NCBI GenBank assembly: GCA_900471815.1
Contig: UICE01000001.1
Span: 353,842 to 417,841 of the forward strand
Length of the DNA stretch: 64,000 nucleotides
Source: Hyphomicrobiales bacterium
Lineage (GTDB): Bacteria; Pseudomonadota; Alphaproteobacteria; Rhizobiales; Rhizobiaceae
Direction of reading: 5' to 3'
A program made the translations under genes and the position numbers. Of the stretch, positions 21,218-28,758 are shown in pieces (the first letter of the stretch is position 1; each line of letters opens with the position of its first letter). The notes under the pieces are model-generated. The model worked only from the letters and a program-made list of their open reading frames with translations. It had not been told where the DNA came from and ran no database searches.

Positions 21218-22708
21218 ATGAACGGATATATATTGGCCATCGACCAGGGCACGACATCAAGCCGCGCAATCATTTTTGATAAGAGCCGGAAGGTTGTCGG
21301 CAAAAGCCAACAAGAATTCACGCAAATATATCCGCAGTCTGGCTGGGTTGAGCACGATCCTGATGAAATCTGGCAATCCGTTCTGGCAACTTGTGAAGTT
21401 GCTATCGAGAATGCAAAAATCCAAGCGGGCGACGTTGCGGCAATCGGCATTACCAATCAGCGCGAAACGGTGATCGTCTGGGAAAAGGCAACGGGCAAAC
21501 CGATACACAACGCCATAGTTTGGCAGGATCGCCGAACCGCTTCCCTTTGCCAAAAGCTGAAGAAGCAAGGGCTGGAAAAGAAATTCACCCGGAAAACGGG
21601 CTTGCTGCTCGATCCCTATTTTTCTGGCACCAAGCTTTCCTGGATTTTGGATAAAGTGCCCGGTGCCCGCAAGCGCGCAGCCAATGGCGAACTGCTTTTC
21701 GGTACAATCGACAGTTTTTTGATTTGGCGACTGACTGGCGGCAAGGTTCACGCGACAGATGCCACCAATGCCTCACGCACGCTGCTTTTTAACATTGCTA
21801 CCAATGAGTGGGATGACGAACTGCTCGAAATTCTCCGTGTTCCTCGTGCAATGTTGCCGGAGGTTAAAGACTGCGCGGCAAATTTCGGCTCGGCGGAAGC
21901 GTCTTTATTTGGCGCAACAATTCCAATTCTCGGTGTTGCCGGTGATCAACATGCAGCGACCATTGGCCAAGCTTGTTTTGAACCGGGAATGTTCAAATCC
22001 ACTTATGGTACGGGCTGTTTTGCCTTGCTCAATACGGGCAGCGATATGGTGATCTCCAAAAACCGGCTCCTGACAACCATCGCTTATCGTCTCAACGGCA
22101 AAACGACCTATGCGCTGGAGGGTTCGATTTTCATTGCAGGTGCGGCGGTGCAATGGCTGCGGGACGGGTTGAAAATCATTGGATCCGCGCCCGAAACCGG
22201 TAAGCTCGCTGATCAGGCAGACCCGAGCCAAGATGTTTATCTCGTTCCCGCCTTCGTAGGGCTAGGGGCACCCCATTGGGACGCAGAAGCACGTGGCGCG
22301 ATATATGGACTGACCCGAAACTCTGGCCCTGCGGAATTTGCAAGAGCCGCGCTGGAATCTGTGGCCTATCAAACGCGCGATCTCCTTGACGCCATGCGAA
22401 AGGATTGGAAGACTTCTGACACCAAGACCGTGCTGCGCGTCGATGGCGGGATGGTCGCCTCGGACTGGACCATGCAGCGCCTTGCCGATATTCTTGATGC
22501 GCCCGTGGATCGACCAACCATTCTCGAAACAACGGCACTTGGCGCAGCATGGCTTGCCGGCTCCAAGGCGGGCATATGGCCAAACCGCCGCGAATTCTCC
22601 AAAACATGGGAAAGAGACACGCGCTTTATACCGAAAATGGATGAGAAGACCCGCAAGGCCAAGATTGCCGGATGGAAGATCGCCGTGAAAAGAACCCTGA
22701 CAAGTTAG
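21218..22708 (+). CDS. glpK: Glycerol kinase
   Basis: A 496-residue FGGY kinase producing sn-glycerol 3-phosphate. The N-terminus [20 protein letters not shown], the glycerol-contact region [14 protein letters not shown] and VWQDRRTA, and the C-terminal [20 protein letters not shown] are strongly typical of GlpK. ATG 21218 has GGGAGGAAGC in front; an upstream in-frame ATG at 21167 has none. No glpD, glpF or glp transporter is visible nearby, so it stands alone between the SDR gene (divergent) and PBP1A (convergent). Confidence 0.95.
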   Translation: MNGYILAIDQGTTSSRAIIFDKSRKVVGKSQQEFTQIYPQSGWVEHDPDEIWQSVLATCEVAIENAKIQAGDVAAIGITNQRETVIVWEKATGKPIHNAIVWQDRRTASLCQKLKKQGLEKKFTRKTGLLLDPYFSGTKLSWILDKVPGARKRAANGELLFGTIDSFLIWRLTGGKVHATDATNASRTLLFNIATNEWDDELLEILRVPRAMLPEVKDCAANFGSAEASLFGATIPILGVAGDQHAATIGQACFEPGMFKSTYGTGCFALLNTGSDMVISKNRLLTTIAYRLNGKTTYALEGSIFIAGAAVQWLRDGLKIIGSAPETGKLADQADPSQDVYLVPAFVGLGAPHWDAEARGAIYGLTRNSGPAEFARAALESVAYQTRDLLDAMRKDWKTSDTKTVLRVDGGMVASDWTMQRLADILDAPVDRPTILETTALGAAWLAGSKAGIWPNRREFSKTWERDTRFIPKMDEKTRKAKIAGWKIAVKRTLTS

Positions 22709-22737
22709 TTCCTGGCAAGACGCTTGGTATCGCTCGT

Positions 22738-24942
22738 TCAATTTCCCATGATGAGATCGAACAGCGTTGTCTTGCGACCTGCCTGACCGTTTTGACCCAC
22801 GTCTCCCGGTGGAATAGGTCTCGTAGATCCAGTCTGGTCGCCAAGTCCAACCTGCGTGCCGGGGTCGAGTTGTGCTGATGGAGCTGAAGGATCAACACCC
22901 GAATCAGGCAAAATATCATTGCCCTCTTCGATCAATTTATCGAGGCGATAATCTCCGGGAAGCGGTGCGATGGGAACGCCCTTATGGGCTGCCACCATGA
23001 AATCTTTCCAAGCGATTGCCGGTAACGATCCGCCGGTGATCTTCTTCGTTGGCTTGCCGTTATCGTTGCCGAACCACACGCCTGTCGTCAGATTGGACGT
23101 ATAGCCAATAAACCAGGCATCACGGAAGTTCTGGCTGGTTCCGGTCTTGCCAGCTGCCGGCCAGCCAAATCTTGCCTTGGTTGCCGTGCCAGTCTCGATA
23201 GTCTGGCTCAACATGGCGTTCATCATGCTGAGATTGCGCGGGCTTACAACACGGTCCGGTGTCGGCCCCTTATACTCAAAAAGCAGCTTACCGCTATTCG
23301 TGGTGACACGGCGAATAATGTGGACAGGTGCCTTGTAGCCTCCATTGGCAAATGGGACAAAGGAATCTGTCAGTTCCAGCAAAGTTACTTCAGATGTGCC
23401 GAGGGCCAGCGAAGCATTCGACGTAAGGCTGGAATCGATGCCAAGACGATGAGCCGTTGAGACAACGGTTGCAGGTCCCACTTCCATGACAAGTTGCGCA
23501 GATACGGAATTGAGCGAGCGGGCCAGTGCTTCAGCCAATGTTACTTTGCCAAAATATTTTCCATTGTAATTTCCTGGTGTCCATTTGCCGATGCGGATTG
23601 GCGCATCATTGCGAATAGATTCCGGCGTAAGTCCCTTTTCCAAAGCAGAAAGATAAACGAAAGGCTTGAAGGCCGATCCCGGCTGGCGCTTTGCCTCGCT
23701 GGCCCGGTCAAACTGACTGTTGGCGTAATCATACCCGCCTACGAGAGCGCGCACGGCGCCTGTTCCATCAACTGAGACCAGCGCGCCTTGCGAAACATTC
23801 AACTTCTCACCGTTTTTACTGATGAGATCGCGGATCGATGCTTCTCCCAACTTCTGCAAGCCAAGATCCACAGTGGTATCAACCACAATATCATTCGATA
23901 CATCGCCGATTAGATTTGGCAACTCCTCCATGACGCGGTCAGCAACATACTGTTCTGATCCTGACCAATAGGAAGCGGCGCGTGCTGTAGGCTGCTTCAT
24001 CGCCACATCCAATTCGTCAACGCCGATCATGCCTTGCTCACGCATTGCAGCAAGCACCAATTGCGAACGTTCGCGGGCAGCTTTTGGATCACGTGCAGGT
24101 GACAAACGCGAAGGAGCCTTGAGCAGACCCGCAAGCAGCGCAGCTTCTGGCAAGGTCACTTCTTTGGCTGATTTGTTGAAGTACCGGTGCGATGCAGCGG
24201 CCACACCATAAGAGCCAGACCCCAGATAGACCCGATTAAGATACATCTCCAGGATTTGTGTCTTGGTATATTTCTGCTCCAGCCACAGCGCCAGCAATAC
24301 CTCCTGAACCTTGCGTTCAAGGGTGCGATCAGGTGTCAGGAAAAGATTCTTGGCCAACTGCTGGGTGATCGTCGAGCCCCCCTGTACCAAGCGACCCGAA
24401 ATCACATTGGTTACCATCGCCCGGGCAAAGCCAATAGGATCGACGCCAAAATGCGAATAGAACCGGCGATCTTCAATGGCAATAACCGCCTCAGGTATAT
24501 AGGGCGACATATCATGCAGCCCGATTGCCTCTCCGCCCGAAGCGCCACGATTGGCAATCAATTCGCTTTCCACGGAAACTATCCTAACGTTGGGTGCACG
24601 GTCAGGAATGGTCCATGTCGTCGTCTGGGGCATCTTGGCGGCGAAATAGAGAACCGTGGCTGTCAGAGCGATTCCACCCCAAATGCATAAAACAAACGAC
24701 CAATAAACTGCGCGGCGCAGCAACCCAATAAATCCACTGCCGTTTTTGCTGCGGCGTGAGCTGCTACGCTTTGACTTTGAGACTTTGCGCACTGCCGATT
24801 TGCGTTTTGCCACGGGCCTATCCTCCGGATCTGCACGCATGTCATCGCTCGAATCCCGACCGGAGCCAAAGCCGGGTTCGATGCGTTGCCTGCCTTTATC
24901 GCGTGGTGCCATTGATGATAAATTCCGCGCCGTTGTACCCAT
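22738..24942 (-). CDS. mrcA: Penicillin-binding protein 1A (bifunctional glycosyltransferase/transpeptidase)
   Basis: A 734-residue class A PBP that polymerises glycan strands and cross-links peptides in the periplasm. A basic Lys/Arg/Ser-rich cytoplasmic tail (to about 75) is followed by one transmembrane helix (about 80-104). The GT51 domain shows EDRRFYSHFGVD and QGGSTITQQLAKN. The transpeptidase has the nucleophile motif SAFK near residue 421, SLN near 477 and KTGTS near 598. I see no good ribosome binding site; ATG 24912 is an alternative start. The integrated element begins only 41 bases upstream, so its original promoter region has been displaced except for the attachment core. Confidence 0.93.
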   Translation of the reverse strand: MGTTARNLSSMAPRDKGRQRIEPGFGSGRDSSDDMRADPEDRPVAKRKSAVRKVSKSKRSSSRRSKNGSGFIGLLRRAVYWSFVLCIWGGIALTATVLYFAAKMPQTTTWTIPDRAPNVRIVSVESELIANRGASGGEAIGLHDMSPYIPEAVIAIEDRRFYSHFGVDPIGFARAMVTNVISGRLVQGGSTITQQLAKNLFLTPDRTLERKVQEVLLALWLEQKYTKTQILEMYLNRVYLGSGSYGVAAASHRYFNKSAKEVTLPEAALLAGLLKAPSRLSPARDPKAARERSQLVLAAMREQGMIGVDELDVAMKQPTARAASYWSGSEQYVADRVMEELPNLIGDVSNDIVVDTTVDLGLQKLGEASIRDLISKNGEKLNVSQGALVSVDGTGAVRALVGGYDYANSQFDRASEAKRQPGSAFKPFVYLSALEKGLTPESIRNDAPIRIGKWTPGNYNGKYFGKVTLAEALARSLNSVSAQLVMEVGPATVVSTAHRLGIDSSLTSNASLALGTSEVTLLELTDSFVPFANGGYKAPVHIIRRVTTNSGKLLFEYKGPTPDRVVSPRNLSMMNAMLSQTIETGTATKARFGWPAAGKTGTSQNFRDAWFIGYTSNLTTGVWFGNDNGKPTKKITGGSLPAIAWKDFMVAAHKGVPIAPLPGDYRLDKLIEEGNDILPDSGVDPSAPSAQLDPGTQVGLGDQTGSTRPIPPGDVGQNGQAGRKTTLFDLIMGN

Positions 24943-24983
24943 CTGGAGTGATAGCCACGCGTTGCAGAGTAAATGCGGCGATT

Positions 24984-24997
24984 TAAGGTGCGGTTAA
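24984..24997. repeat. attL core
   Basis: TAAGGTGCGGTTAA, identical to 43084-43097. With the preceding T it forms TTAA-GGTGCGG-TTAA (24983-24997), a perfect TTAA-N7-TTAA box of the CtrA type, 45 bases upstream of the PBP1A start codon. Confidence 0.85.
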
Positions 24998-25047
24998 AAA
25001 CACAGCTGTTAATTATTGTTCATGTTCAATGCATTGGCACGGGCGCG

Positions 25048-26277
25048 TTACCGCCCGTTACCGCTTCCGTTACCGCTCTGTTCTCGACCCTTCAGTCGAG
25101 CATCTGCAAAGCGGTCTGCTGCTGCTTCATTTGCTCGGTCATAGACCGATGAAGTTGTGCGTGTTCCACTGTGTCCAGCGACCTTCGCAGCATCGTCCGT
25201 GGTGGCGCCTGATGCCCTGCCCTCGGTTATTCCCGATGCACGTAAGTCACGAGCCCAGACCTTCGGATCTATGTTTGCAGCCTTGCGATCTTCTGCCCAT
25301 CGCTCGGTTATCGTGCGAGAGATGTAAGGCAAGCTTGTTGCTTCCGAAACGACGACAGGCCCAACGCGCTTCTCGATAGGCCAATACTTTAGTTCTTCGA
25401 GGACCATTGGCGCTTTTGACAACGGATAAACAACTGTCTTGCCCGAGGTGTTGGATGTCTTGGACGGCGTGAACTTCAACTGGAGATTGTCATCAATGTT
25501 CTCCCAACGAAGACCAAACCACTTCAAGCCAGCCTGCGCATCTATCACATCTGAAACGCCACCTCTCTCGATTGGCCACCATTGGCCAGAAACATCCCAC
25601 AGGCGCAACGTTGTCTCGTAGACCAATGCGTACAGGAGTGCCGAGGATGGCCTTCCAGCGGCATGCGCCGCGTTTCTGGCAGCGATGGCCTGATCTGCTG
25701 TTAGAACCGCTTCACGGCGCCTTGGTTGAGGTAAGCCGGCGCGTGCTGTTTGAAGGATTTCACGAAGTTCGATACATCCCTCGAAGCGGCGCAAGATGCC
25801 ATGCCTCACCGCTGCTTCCAGCACAGCGCGACAGGTAGCAGCAGCGGCAAGCTTCCTGTCACTGCCACTCCACACTTTATGCCAGCGGATAACGTCGATG
25901 CCCATTATTGAGTCCACGCGCCGCGGACCAATGTGCTCTTCAAGTTTGGCGATATAGTGCTTGTACGGGACGAGCGAGCCTGGCTTGAGTTTGTGAAACG
26001 CGCTTTCCTCGTCGCGCTGATAGACCGAAAACAAACTCCGAAGAGTCCCATCAAATGCCAACGGGTCGTGACGATATCCGGTACGCCACAGCAGCATGTC
26101 AGCCTGCAGGGCATTACATTTTGCCACAAGCATTTCTGGGTTATCTTTTAGGAATCCAAGATTAACTGTTTTCGGACAATAGCCGCGCTTAACATCTTCC
26201 TCATTGGCCACCCACACGGGTACGTGTCCAGAGGCGCGCTTCATCCACTTCAAACCTAGTGCTTTCGGCCTTTCCAT
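25048..26277 (-). CDS. int: Tyrosine recombinase (integrase)
   Basis: A 409-residue phage-type integrase. An N-terminal arm-binding/SAM-like region is followed by the catalytic domain. The first active-site Arg is in ETTLRLWD (about residue 222). The second cluster is WARDLRASGITEG, where RDLR replaces the usual HxLR. AGHSGTRTT carries the conserved His, and the nucleophile is Tyr in SSVYDR near residue 380. The C-terminus GNGSGNGR reflects three GTTACCG repeats in the DNA. The stop lies 50 bases from attL, as expected for an integrase acting at its own end. Its start overlaps the end of the small upstream gene by 22 bases. Confidence 0.92.
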   Translation of the reverse strand: MERPKALGLKWMKRASGHVPVWVANEEDVKRGYCPKTVNLGFLKDNPEMLVAKCNALQADMLLWRTGYRHDPLAFDGTLRSLFSVYQRDEESAFHKLKPGSLVPYKHYIAKLEEHIGPRRVDSIMGIDVIRWHKVWSGSDRKLAAAATCRAVLEAAVRHGILRRFEGCIELREILQTARAGLPQPRRREAVLTADQAIAARNAAHAAGRPSSALLYALVYETTLRLWDVSGQWWPIERGGVSDVIDAQAGLKWFGLRWENIDDNLQLKFTPSKTSNTSGKTVVYPLSKAPMVLEELKYWPIEKRVGPVVVSEATSLPYISRTITERWAEDRKAANIDPKVWARDLRASGITEGRASGATTDDAAKVAGHSGTRTTSSVYDRANEAAADRFADARLKGREQSGNGSGNGR

Positions 26278-26540
26278 TCGCCCTCCCCTCGGTCAGGCAT
26301 GCCACCCTTACCGACTGTTATTCCCAGATAGCTCTCATAGAAAACCCGAACCAACGGAACCGCTCGACCACCGTGAAAGGCGTCAATCTTCGGAAAACCT
26401 GGCTTGCCTGATATGGTCGGCAGGCGTTCCTTCATCCAGCGTGTCGCTGCCTTTTTGCCGACGATTGCCTCGGCTATCTCCACATCGCTCGCGAACAGCG
26501 GCAATCGCGAAAATGGGTCATTGTCATTTGCTGCTCGCAT
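26256..26540 (-). CDS. Probable excisionase / small winged-helix DNA-binding protein
   Basis: A 94-residue protein overlapping the integrase start. The segment VEIAEAIVGKKAATRWMKERLPTI reads as a helix-turn-helix, followed by FPKIDAFHGGRAVPLVRVFYE, similar to small DNA-binding proteins that precede integrase genes in rhizobial prophages. The start at ATG 26540 has an excellent AAGGAGGGACAC before it. Position and size suggest the recombination directionality factor. This is an inference, not a recognised family match. Confidence 0.6.
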   Translation of the reverse strand: MRAANDNDPFSRLPLFASDVEIAEAIVGKKAATRWMKERLPTISGKPGFPKIDAFHGGRAVPLVRVFYESYLGITVGKGGMPDRGEGEWKGRKH

Positions 26541-26633
26541 GTGTCCCTCCTTCTTATAGACTCGCCTATCTACGATGATGTGCGCGCATCGCGCATATGA
26601 ATTCACTTAGTCAGGCTGTTTTGCTGGTGGATA

Positions 26634-26665
26634 TATAAAAGGGCGGCTGTGGTGAGCAGCGACCC
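26634..26665 (-). terminator. Terminator after tRNA-Arg
   Basis: On the minus strand GGGTCGCTG pairs with CAGCCGCCC (one mismatch) across a 7-base loop, followed by TTTTATAT. It lies just past the tRNA 3' end. Confidence 0.6.
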
Positions 26666-26668
26666 TAT

Positions 26669-26745
26669 TGGCGAACACGGTAGGATTCGAACCCACAACC
26701 AGAGGAGTAGAAATCCTCCGCGCTATCCAATTGCGCTACGTGCCC
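26669..26745 (-). tRNA. tRNA-Arg (anticodon TCT), CCA encoded
   Basis: All four arms fold. The acceptor is GGGCACG with CGTGTTC (two G-U pairs), the D-arm is GCGC..GCGC, the anticodon stem GAGGA/TCCTC has loop TTTCTAC giving anticodon TCT, and the T-arm is GTGGG TTCGAAT CCTAC. The discriminator is G and the 3' CCA is genomically encoded (26669-26671). It reads AGA (and probably AGG). It lies 1.7 kb inside the element and its sequence is not repeated at either end, so it is carried cargo and not the attachment site. Confidence 0.92.
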
Positions 26746-26872
26746 TTTGTTCGTGGGTGGCCACCCGGTAGTCATCTTCTTTTCTGGCGTCTTCTCATCT
26801 AACTCTCCTCGTGTTGGCCGCTTGCTTGGGAGGACGTGCGGCGTGGTGATGTGGTGGCGGTTGGTCGGACCG

Positions 26873-27178
26873 TTATTCTGCTGCCATCATGAAGGCTGGA
26901 GGGAGGCTGGTAATAAGCCTGGCAATCTGTCGTGTGTAGCACTGATGCTGGTTGTAACCCTCAAGGCACGCAATCGCATCGAGCTTGGCCTGCCGATCTT
27001 CTTCCGTACGAGACTGTAACTCCACCAGTGCATCAATTACGGCCAGCCCCGCATCGCGCAGGTGGTTCATGGCTTCGTCTGGCATATCGCAAAGGTACTT
27101 GGCGCCCATGATCTGAACCAGAAGGCTAGACAGGTCTTGAAGCTCGGTTCTTCTCGGGGTGTCGATCTGTGTTGGCAT
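26873..27178 (-). CDS. Hypothetical protein of the element
   Basis: A 101-residue soluble protein, mostly helical, that I do not recognise. Its middle reads LLVQIMGAKYLCDMPDEAM and AIACLEGYNQHQCYTRQIARL. The start at ATG 27178 is supported by GAGGAGACCAGCA. It is divergent from the ribbon-helix-helix gene, and the 119 bases between them hold repeated ATGCA motifs that look like an operator. Confidence 0.6.
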   Translation of the reverse strand: MPTQIDTPRRTELQDLSSLLVQIMGAKYLCDMPDEAMNHLRDAGLAVIDALVELQSRTEEDRQAKLDAIACLEGYNQHQCYTRQIARLITSLPPAFMMAAE

Positions 27179-27196
27179 TGCTGGTCTCCTCGGTTG

Positions 27197-27277
27197 ATAA
27201 TGTAATGCAGTGTCATGCAATGCATAACAAACGTTTTTATAGCCGTCAACAGGAAAATGCAGTACATTGTATTACAC
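27197..27277. promoter_or_regulatory. Repeated ATGCA operator between divergent genes
   Basis: Three ten-base units in phase, TGTAATGCAG, TGTCATGCAA and TGCATAACAA (27201-27230), and a further ATGCAGTACATTGTATTAC (27257-27275) lie between two divergent starts. Tandem short sites of this kind suit a ribbon-helix-helix repressor such as the one encoded at 27298. Assignment is by position. Confidence 0.5.
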
Positions 27278-27297
27278 CACCATAGGAGAACCACCGA

Positions 27298-27453
27298 ATG
27301 TCTAAAACTGCCAATTTGGCGCTACGAATCCCGCCAAACGTAAAGGTAGCTTTGGAACAAGCAGCAAAAGCCGATCGGCGAACTGTTTCCAGCTACGTCG
27401 AGGTAATTATTATCGATGATTTAGAGGCGAAGGGGTTTTTGCCCAAAGAATGA
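27298..27453 (+). CDS. Small ribbon-helix-helix (Arc/CopG-like) DNA-binding protein
   Basis: A 51-residue protein starting at ATG 27298 after AGGAGAACCACCG. The sequence NLALRIPPNVKVALEQAAKA followed by DRRTVSSYVEVIIIDDLEAKG has the beta-strand (NLALRIP), helix A and helix B with SxSSYVE that mark Arc/CopG-fold proteins. Such proteins bind DNA as dimers and often repress their own promoter. It is divergent from the gene at 27178 across the ATGCA repeats. No toxin partner is visible beside it, so a plain regulatory role is more likely than a toxin-antitoxin pair. Confidence 0.7.
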   Translation: MSKTANLALRIPPNVKVALEQAAKADRRTVSSYVEVIIIDDLEAKGFLPKE

Positions 27454-27466
27454 TACGGGAGAGTAG

Positions 27467-27667
27467 ATGAAAGCTCGCAACGATAAAGTCACACTTGCGG
27501 ACATAGAGCGCGCACTCATCGTCTATGCAGGCCTATACGACCTGTACGGAGAGTGCATGAAGCCGCTCCTTGACCGGATGGAGCGTGAATATATGGCAGC
27601 CAAAAGCAAAGTGAATCAAATGAATAGAATTCGAAAGTTAATCGCTGGCCCGGTAGAAATTCAATGA
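27467..27667 (+). CDS. Hypothetical protein, small helical
   Basis: A 66-residue protein, not recognised, with charged amphipathic helices (KVTLADIERALIVYAGLYDL and PLLDRMEREYMAAKSKV). ATG 27467 has GGGAGAGTAG before it, and the gene follows the ribbon-helix-helix gene by 13 bases, so the two are probably co-transcribed along with the PrtN-like gene. Confidence 0.6.
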   Translation: MKARNDKVTLADIERALIVYAGLYDLYGECMKPLLDRMEREYMAAKSKVNQMNRIRKLIAGPVEIQ

Positions 27668-27698
27668 AGCGCTCCGCGTCAACGGTGATGGAGATGGC

Positions 27699-27959
27699 TT
27701 GAACACTCAATTCCTGTTGCTCGCCCAATATGGGATGCGTCCAACGATCACTGTGGATGAGCTTTGTCGGGATTACTTTACCCACCTTACCGTGGAGAAA
27801 TTCCTGCGTAAGGTTAGTCTTGGCGAGATTAATATCCCGCTGATGCGTTTGGAGGGCAGCCAACGCAGCGCGAAGTGTGTGCACGTCCTCGATTTAGCGG
27901 CATACATTGACGAAAGGCGTGCGGAGGCGCTTAGAGAATTCAGCCAACTCCACGGATAG
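27699..27959 (+). CDS. PrtN-family pyocin/prophage activator
   Basis: An 86-residue protein matching the pyocin activator PrtN family as I know it: MNTQFLLLAQYG at the N-terminus, the core VDELCRDYFTHLTVEKFLRK, then IPLMRLEGSQRSAKCVHVLD and LAAYIDERRAEAL. PrtN switches on phage-tail (pyocin) genes in Pseudomonas after DNA damage. The start is TTG 27699 with GGAG in front. It could activate the leftward morphogenesis genes of this element. That target is inferred. Confidence 0.75.
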   Translation: MNTQFLLLAQYGMRPTITVDELCRDYFTHLTVEKFLRKVSLGEINIPLMRLEGSQRSAKCVHVLDLAAYIDERRAEALREFSQLHG

Positions 27960-28014
27960 CCAATTGCCTTCCACCCTCCACCATGCAAGCGTGCTTAGAA
28001 CAACGGGAGGGGAT

Positions 28015-28179
28015 ATGAAACAACTGATATACGTGATGGGAATCCTGCAAATCGTGGCGGCCATATTTGTGGCCATTGGTTCCAAATCAGCGATCCACGA
28101 GATACTAGCGACAACGGCTTTCGGGTTTGGCGTTCTTTCGCTCGGCTTTGGCGCCGTTTTGGGCAAGCTGGAGGGATAG
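28015..28179 (+). CDS. Small two-helix membrane protein
   Basis: A 54-residue protein with two predicted transmembrane helices (LIYVMGILQIVAAIFVAIG and LATTAFGFGVLSLGFGAVLG). ATG 28015 follows a strong GGGAGGGGAT. The frame continues upstream to 27907, but that part lies inside the PrtN-like gene. Possible roles are a holin-like or immunity protein. I cannot choose between them. Confidence 0.6.
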   Translation: MKQLIYVMGILQIVAAIFVAIGSKSAIHEILATTAFGFGVLSLGFGAVLGKLEG

Positions 28180-28257
28180 CCCGCCACCTATTCGAGGATG
28201 TTTTTTTGTCTTTCGAGCTCCCATGGGCGCCGAATAGTAATAATCATGCATCCCGTA

Positions 28258-28375
28258 GTGCGAATCGCGTATCATCCAAAATGCGAAATCGCATAAAGGG
28301 GCCTTTATATGTGCGACAATTTTGCACCGTACCGATTTGTCAACCCAGTTGACAAGATGTGAATAACCACTAAAA
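28258..28375 (+). promoter_or_regulatory. Operator cluster and sigma-70-type promoter
   Basis: Within the roughly 400-base gene-free stretch 28180-28584 there are three dyads: TGCGAATCGCG (28259-28269, imperfect), ATGCGAAATCGCAT (28281-28294, exact) and TTGTCAACCCAGTTGACAA (28336-28354, exact 8-bp arms). The last overlaps a TTGACA -35 element (28348-28353) that is followed after 16 bases by TAAAAT (28370-28375). This looks like a repressible promoter reading rightward into a terminator 60 bases further on. Confidence 0.55.
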
Positions 28376-28381
28376 TAAGTG

Positions 28382-28466
28382 TAACGCGCTGTAATAACAA
28401 TTATATGTAGACTCTAATATCATTTTATGTAAAAAAGGGCCGTTCACTGGTGTGAACAGGCCCTTT
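28382..28466 (+). ncRNA. Candidate short RNA between promoter 28348 and terminator 28434
   Basis: The promoter at 28348-28375 would start a transcript near 28382 that meets a terminator at 28434-28466 after about 85 bases. No open reading frame with a ribosome binding site fits inside. It may be a regulatory RNA or the attenuated leader of the small gene at 28585. Confidence 0.35.
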
Positions 28467-28470
28467 GTCG
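28434..28470 (+). terminator. Intrinsic terminator with extended stem
   Basis: AAAGGGCC pairs with GGCCCTTT and the inner GTTCAC pairs with GTGAAC around TGGT, giving a 14-bp stem with one bulge. Confidence 0.8.
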
Positions 28471-28584
28471 TTTGCGTTTCCGCGGTTTAGTGCTGCCGTT
28501 TGAACAATACGACCGCGATTACGCACCCTCGCAAGTACGTTCTTATCGCTCTGGGCTTTTTAACGCAAGCACCGGAGAATGAGC

Positions 28585-28728
28585 ATGGCAAAAGGTGGGA
28601 ACACCTTCAAAGCTGGTCGCGATTCAAAAACAGGTCACTTCATACCTGTGAGCGAAGCGATCCGTCGTCCTTCGACTACTACAGTCGAACGCGTGCCCAA
28701 AGCAGGACATGGCGACACTAAGAAGTAA
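28585..28728 (+). CDS. Small basic protein, copy 1 (GRDSKTG/TTTVERVPK family)
   Basis: A 47-residue hydrophilic protein, start ATG 28585 after GGAGAATGAGC. The region AGRDSKTGHFIPVSEAIRRP followed by STTTVERVPK and GDTKK is closely matched by the protein at 29277, so the two are paralogues. Short proteins with RDSKTG..F and TTT-ERV motifs occur widely in proteobacteria to my knowledge, without a known function. A terminator follows immediately. Confidence 0.65.
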   Translation: MAKGGNTFKAGRDSKTGHFIPVSEAIRRPSTTTVERVPKAGHGDTKK

Positions 28729-28733
28729 TAATG

Positions 28734-28758
28734 AGGGCCGGGTTAAACCGGCCCTTTT
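28734..28758 (+). terminator. Terminator after small protein copy 1
   Basis: GGGCCGG and CCGGCCC enclose GTTAAA and are followed by TTTT. It also covers the last bases of the convergent membrane-protein gene. Confidence 0.8.

Noticed and set aside
25045..25078. Tandem GTTACCG units as a CRISPR or integration repeat
   Set aside because: Only three irregularly spaced short copies; they are explained by the Gly-Asn-Gly repeats at the C-terminus of the integrase.
26669..26745. tRNA-Arg as the attachment site of the element
   Set aside because: Its 3' half is not repeated at 24.98 kb or 43.09 kb, whereas TAAGGTGCGGTTAA is repeated exactly at both ends next to the integrase stop and the replication operon.
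26755..26766. GGGTGGCCACCC palindrome near the tRNA
   Set aside because: A single short perfect dyad with no partner or gene start in the right place; too little to call an operator.
27298..27667. Toxin-antitoxin pair formed by the ribbon-helix-helix gene and the next small gene
   Set aside because: The 66-residue neighbour shows no RelE/ParE/PIN features, and the operator and divergent layout fit simple autoregulation better.
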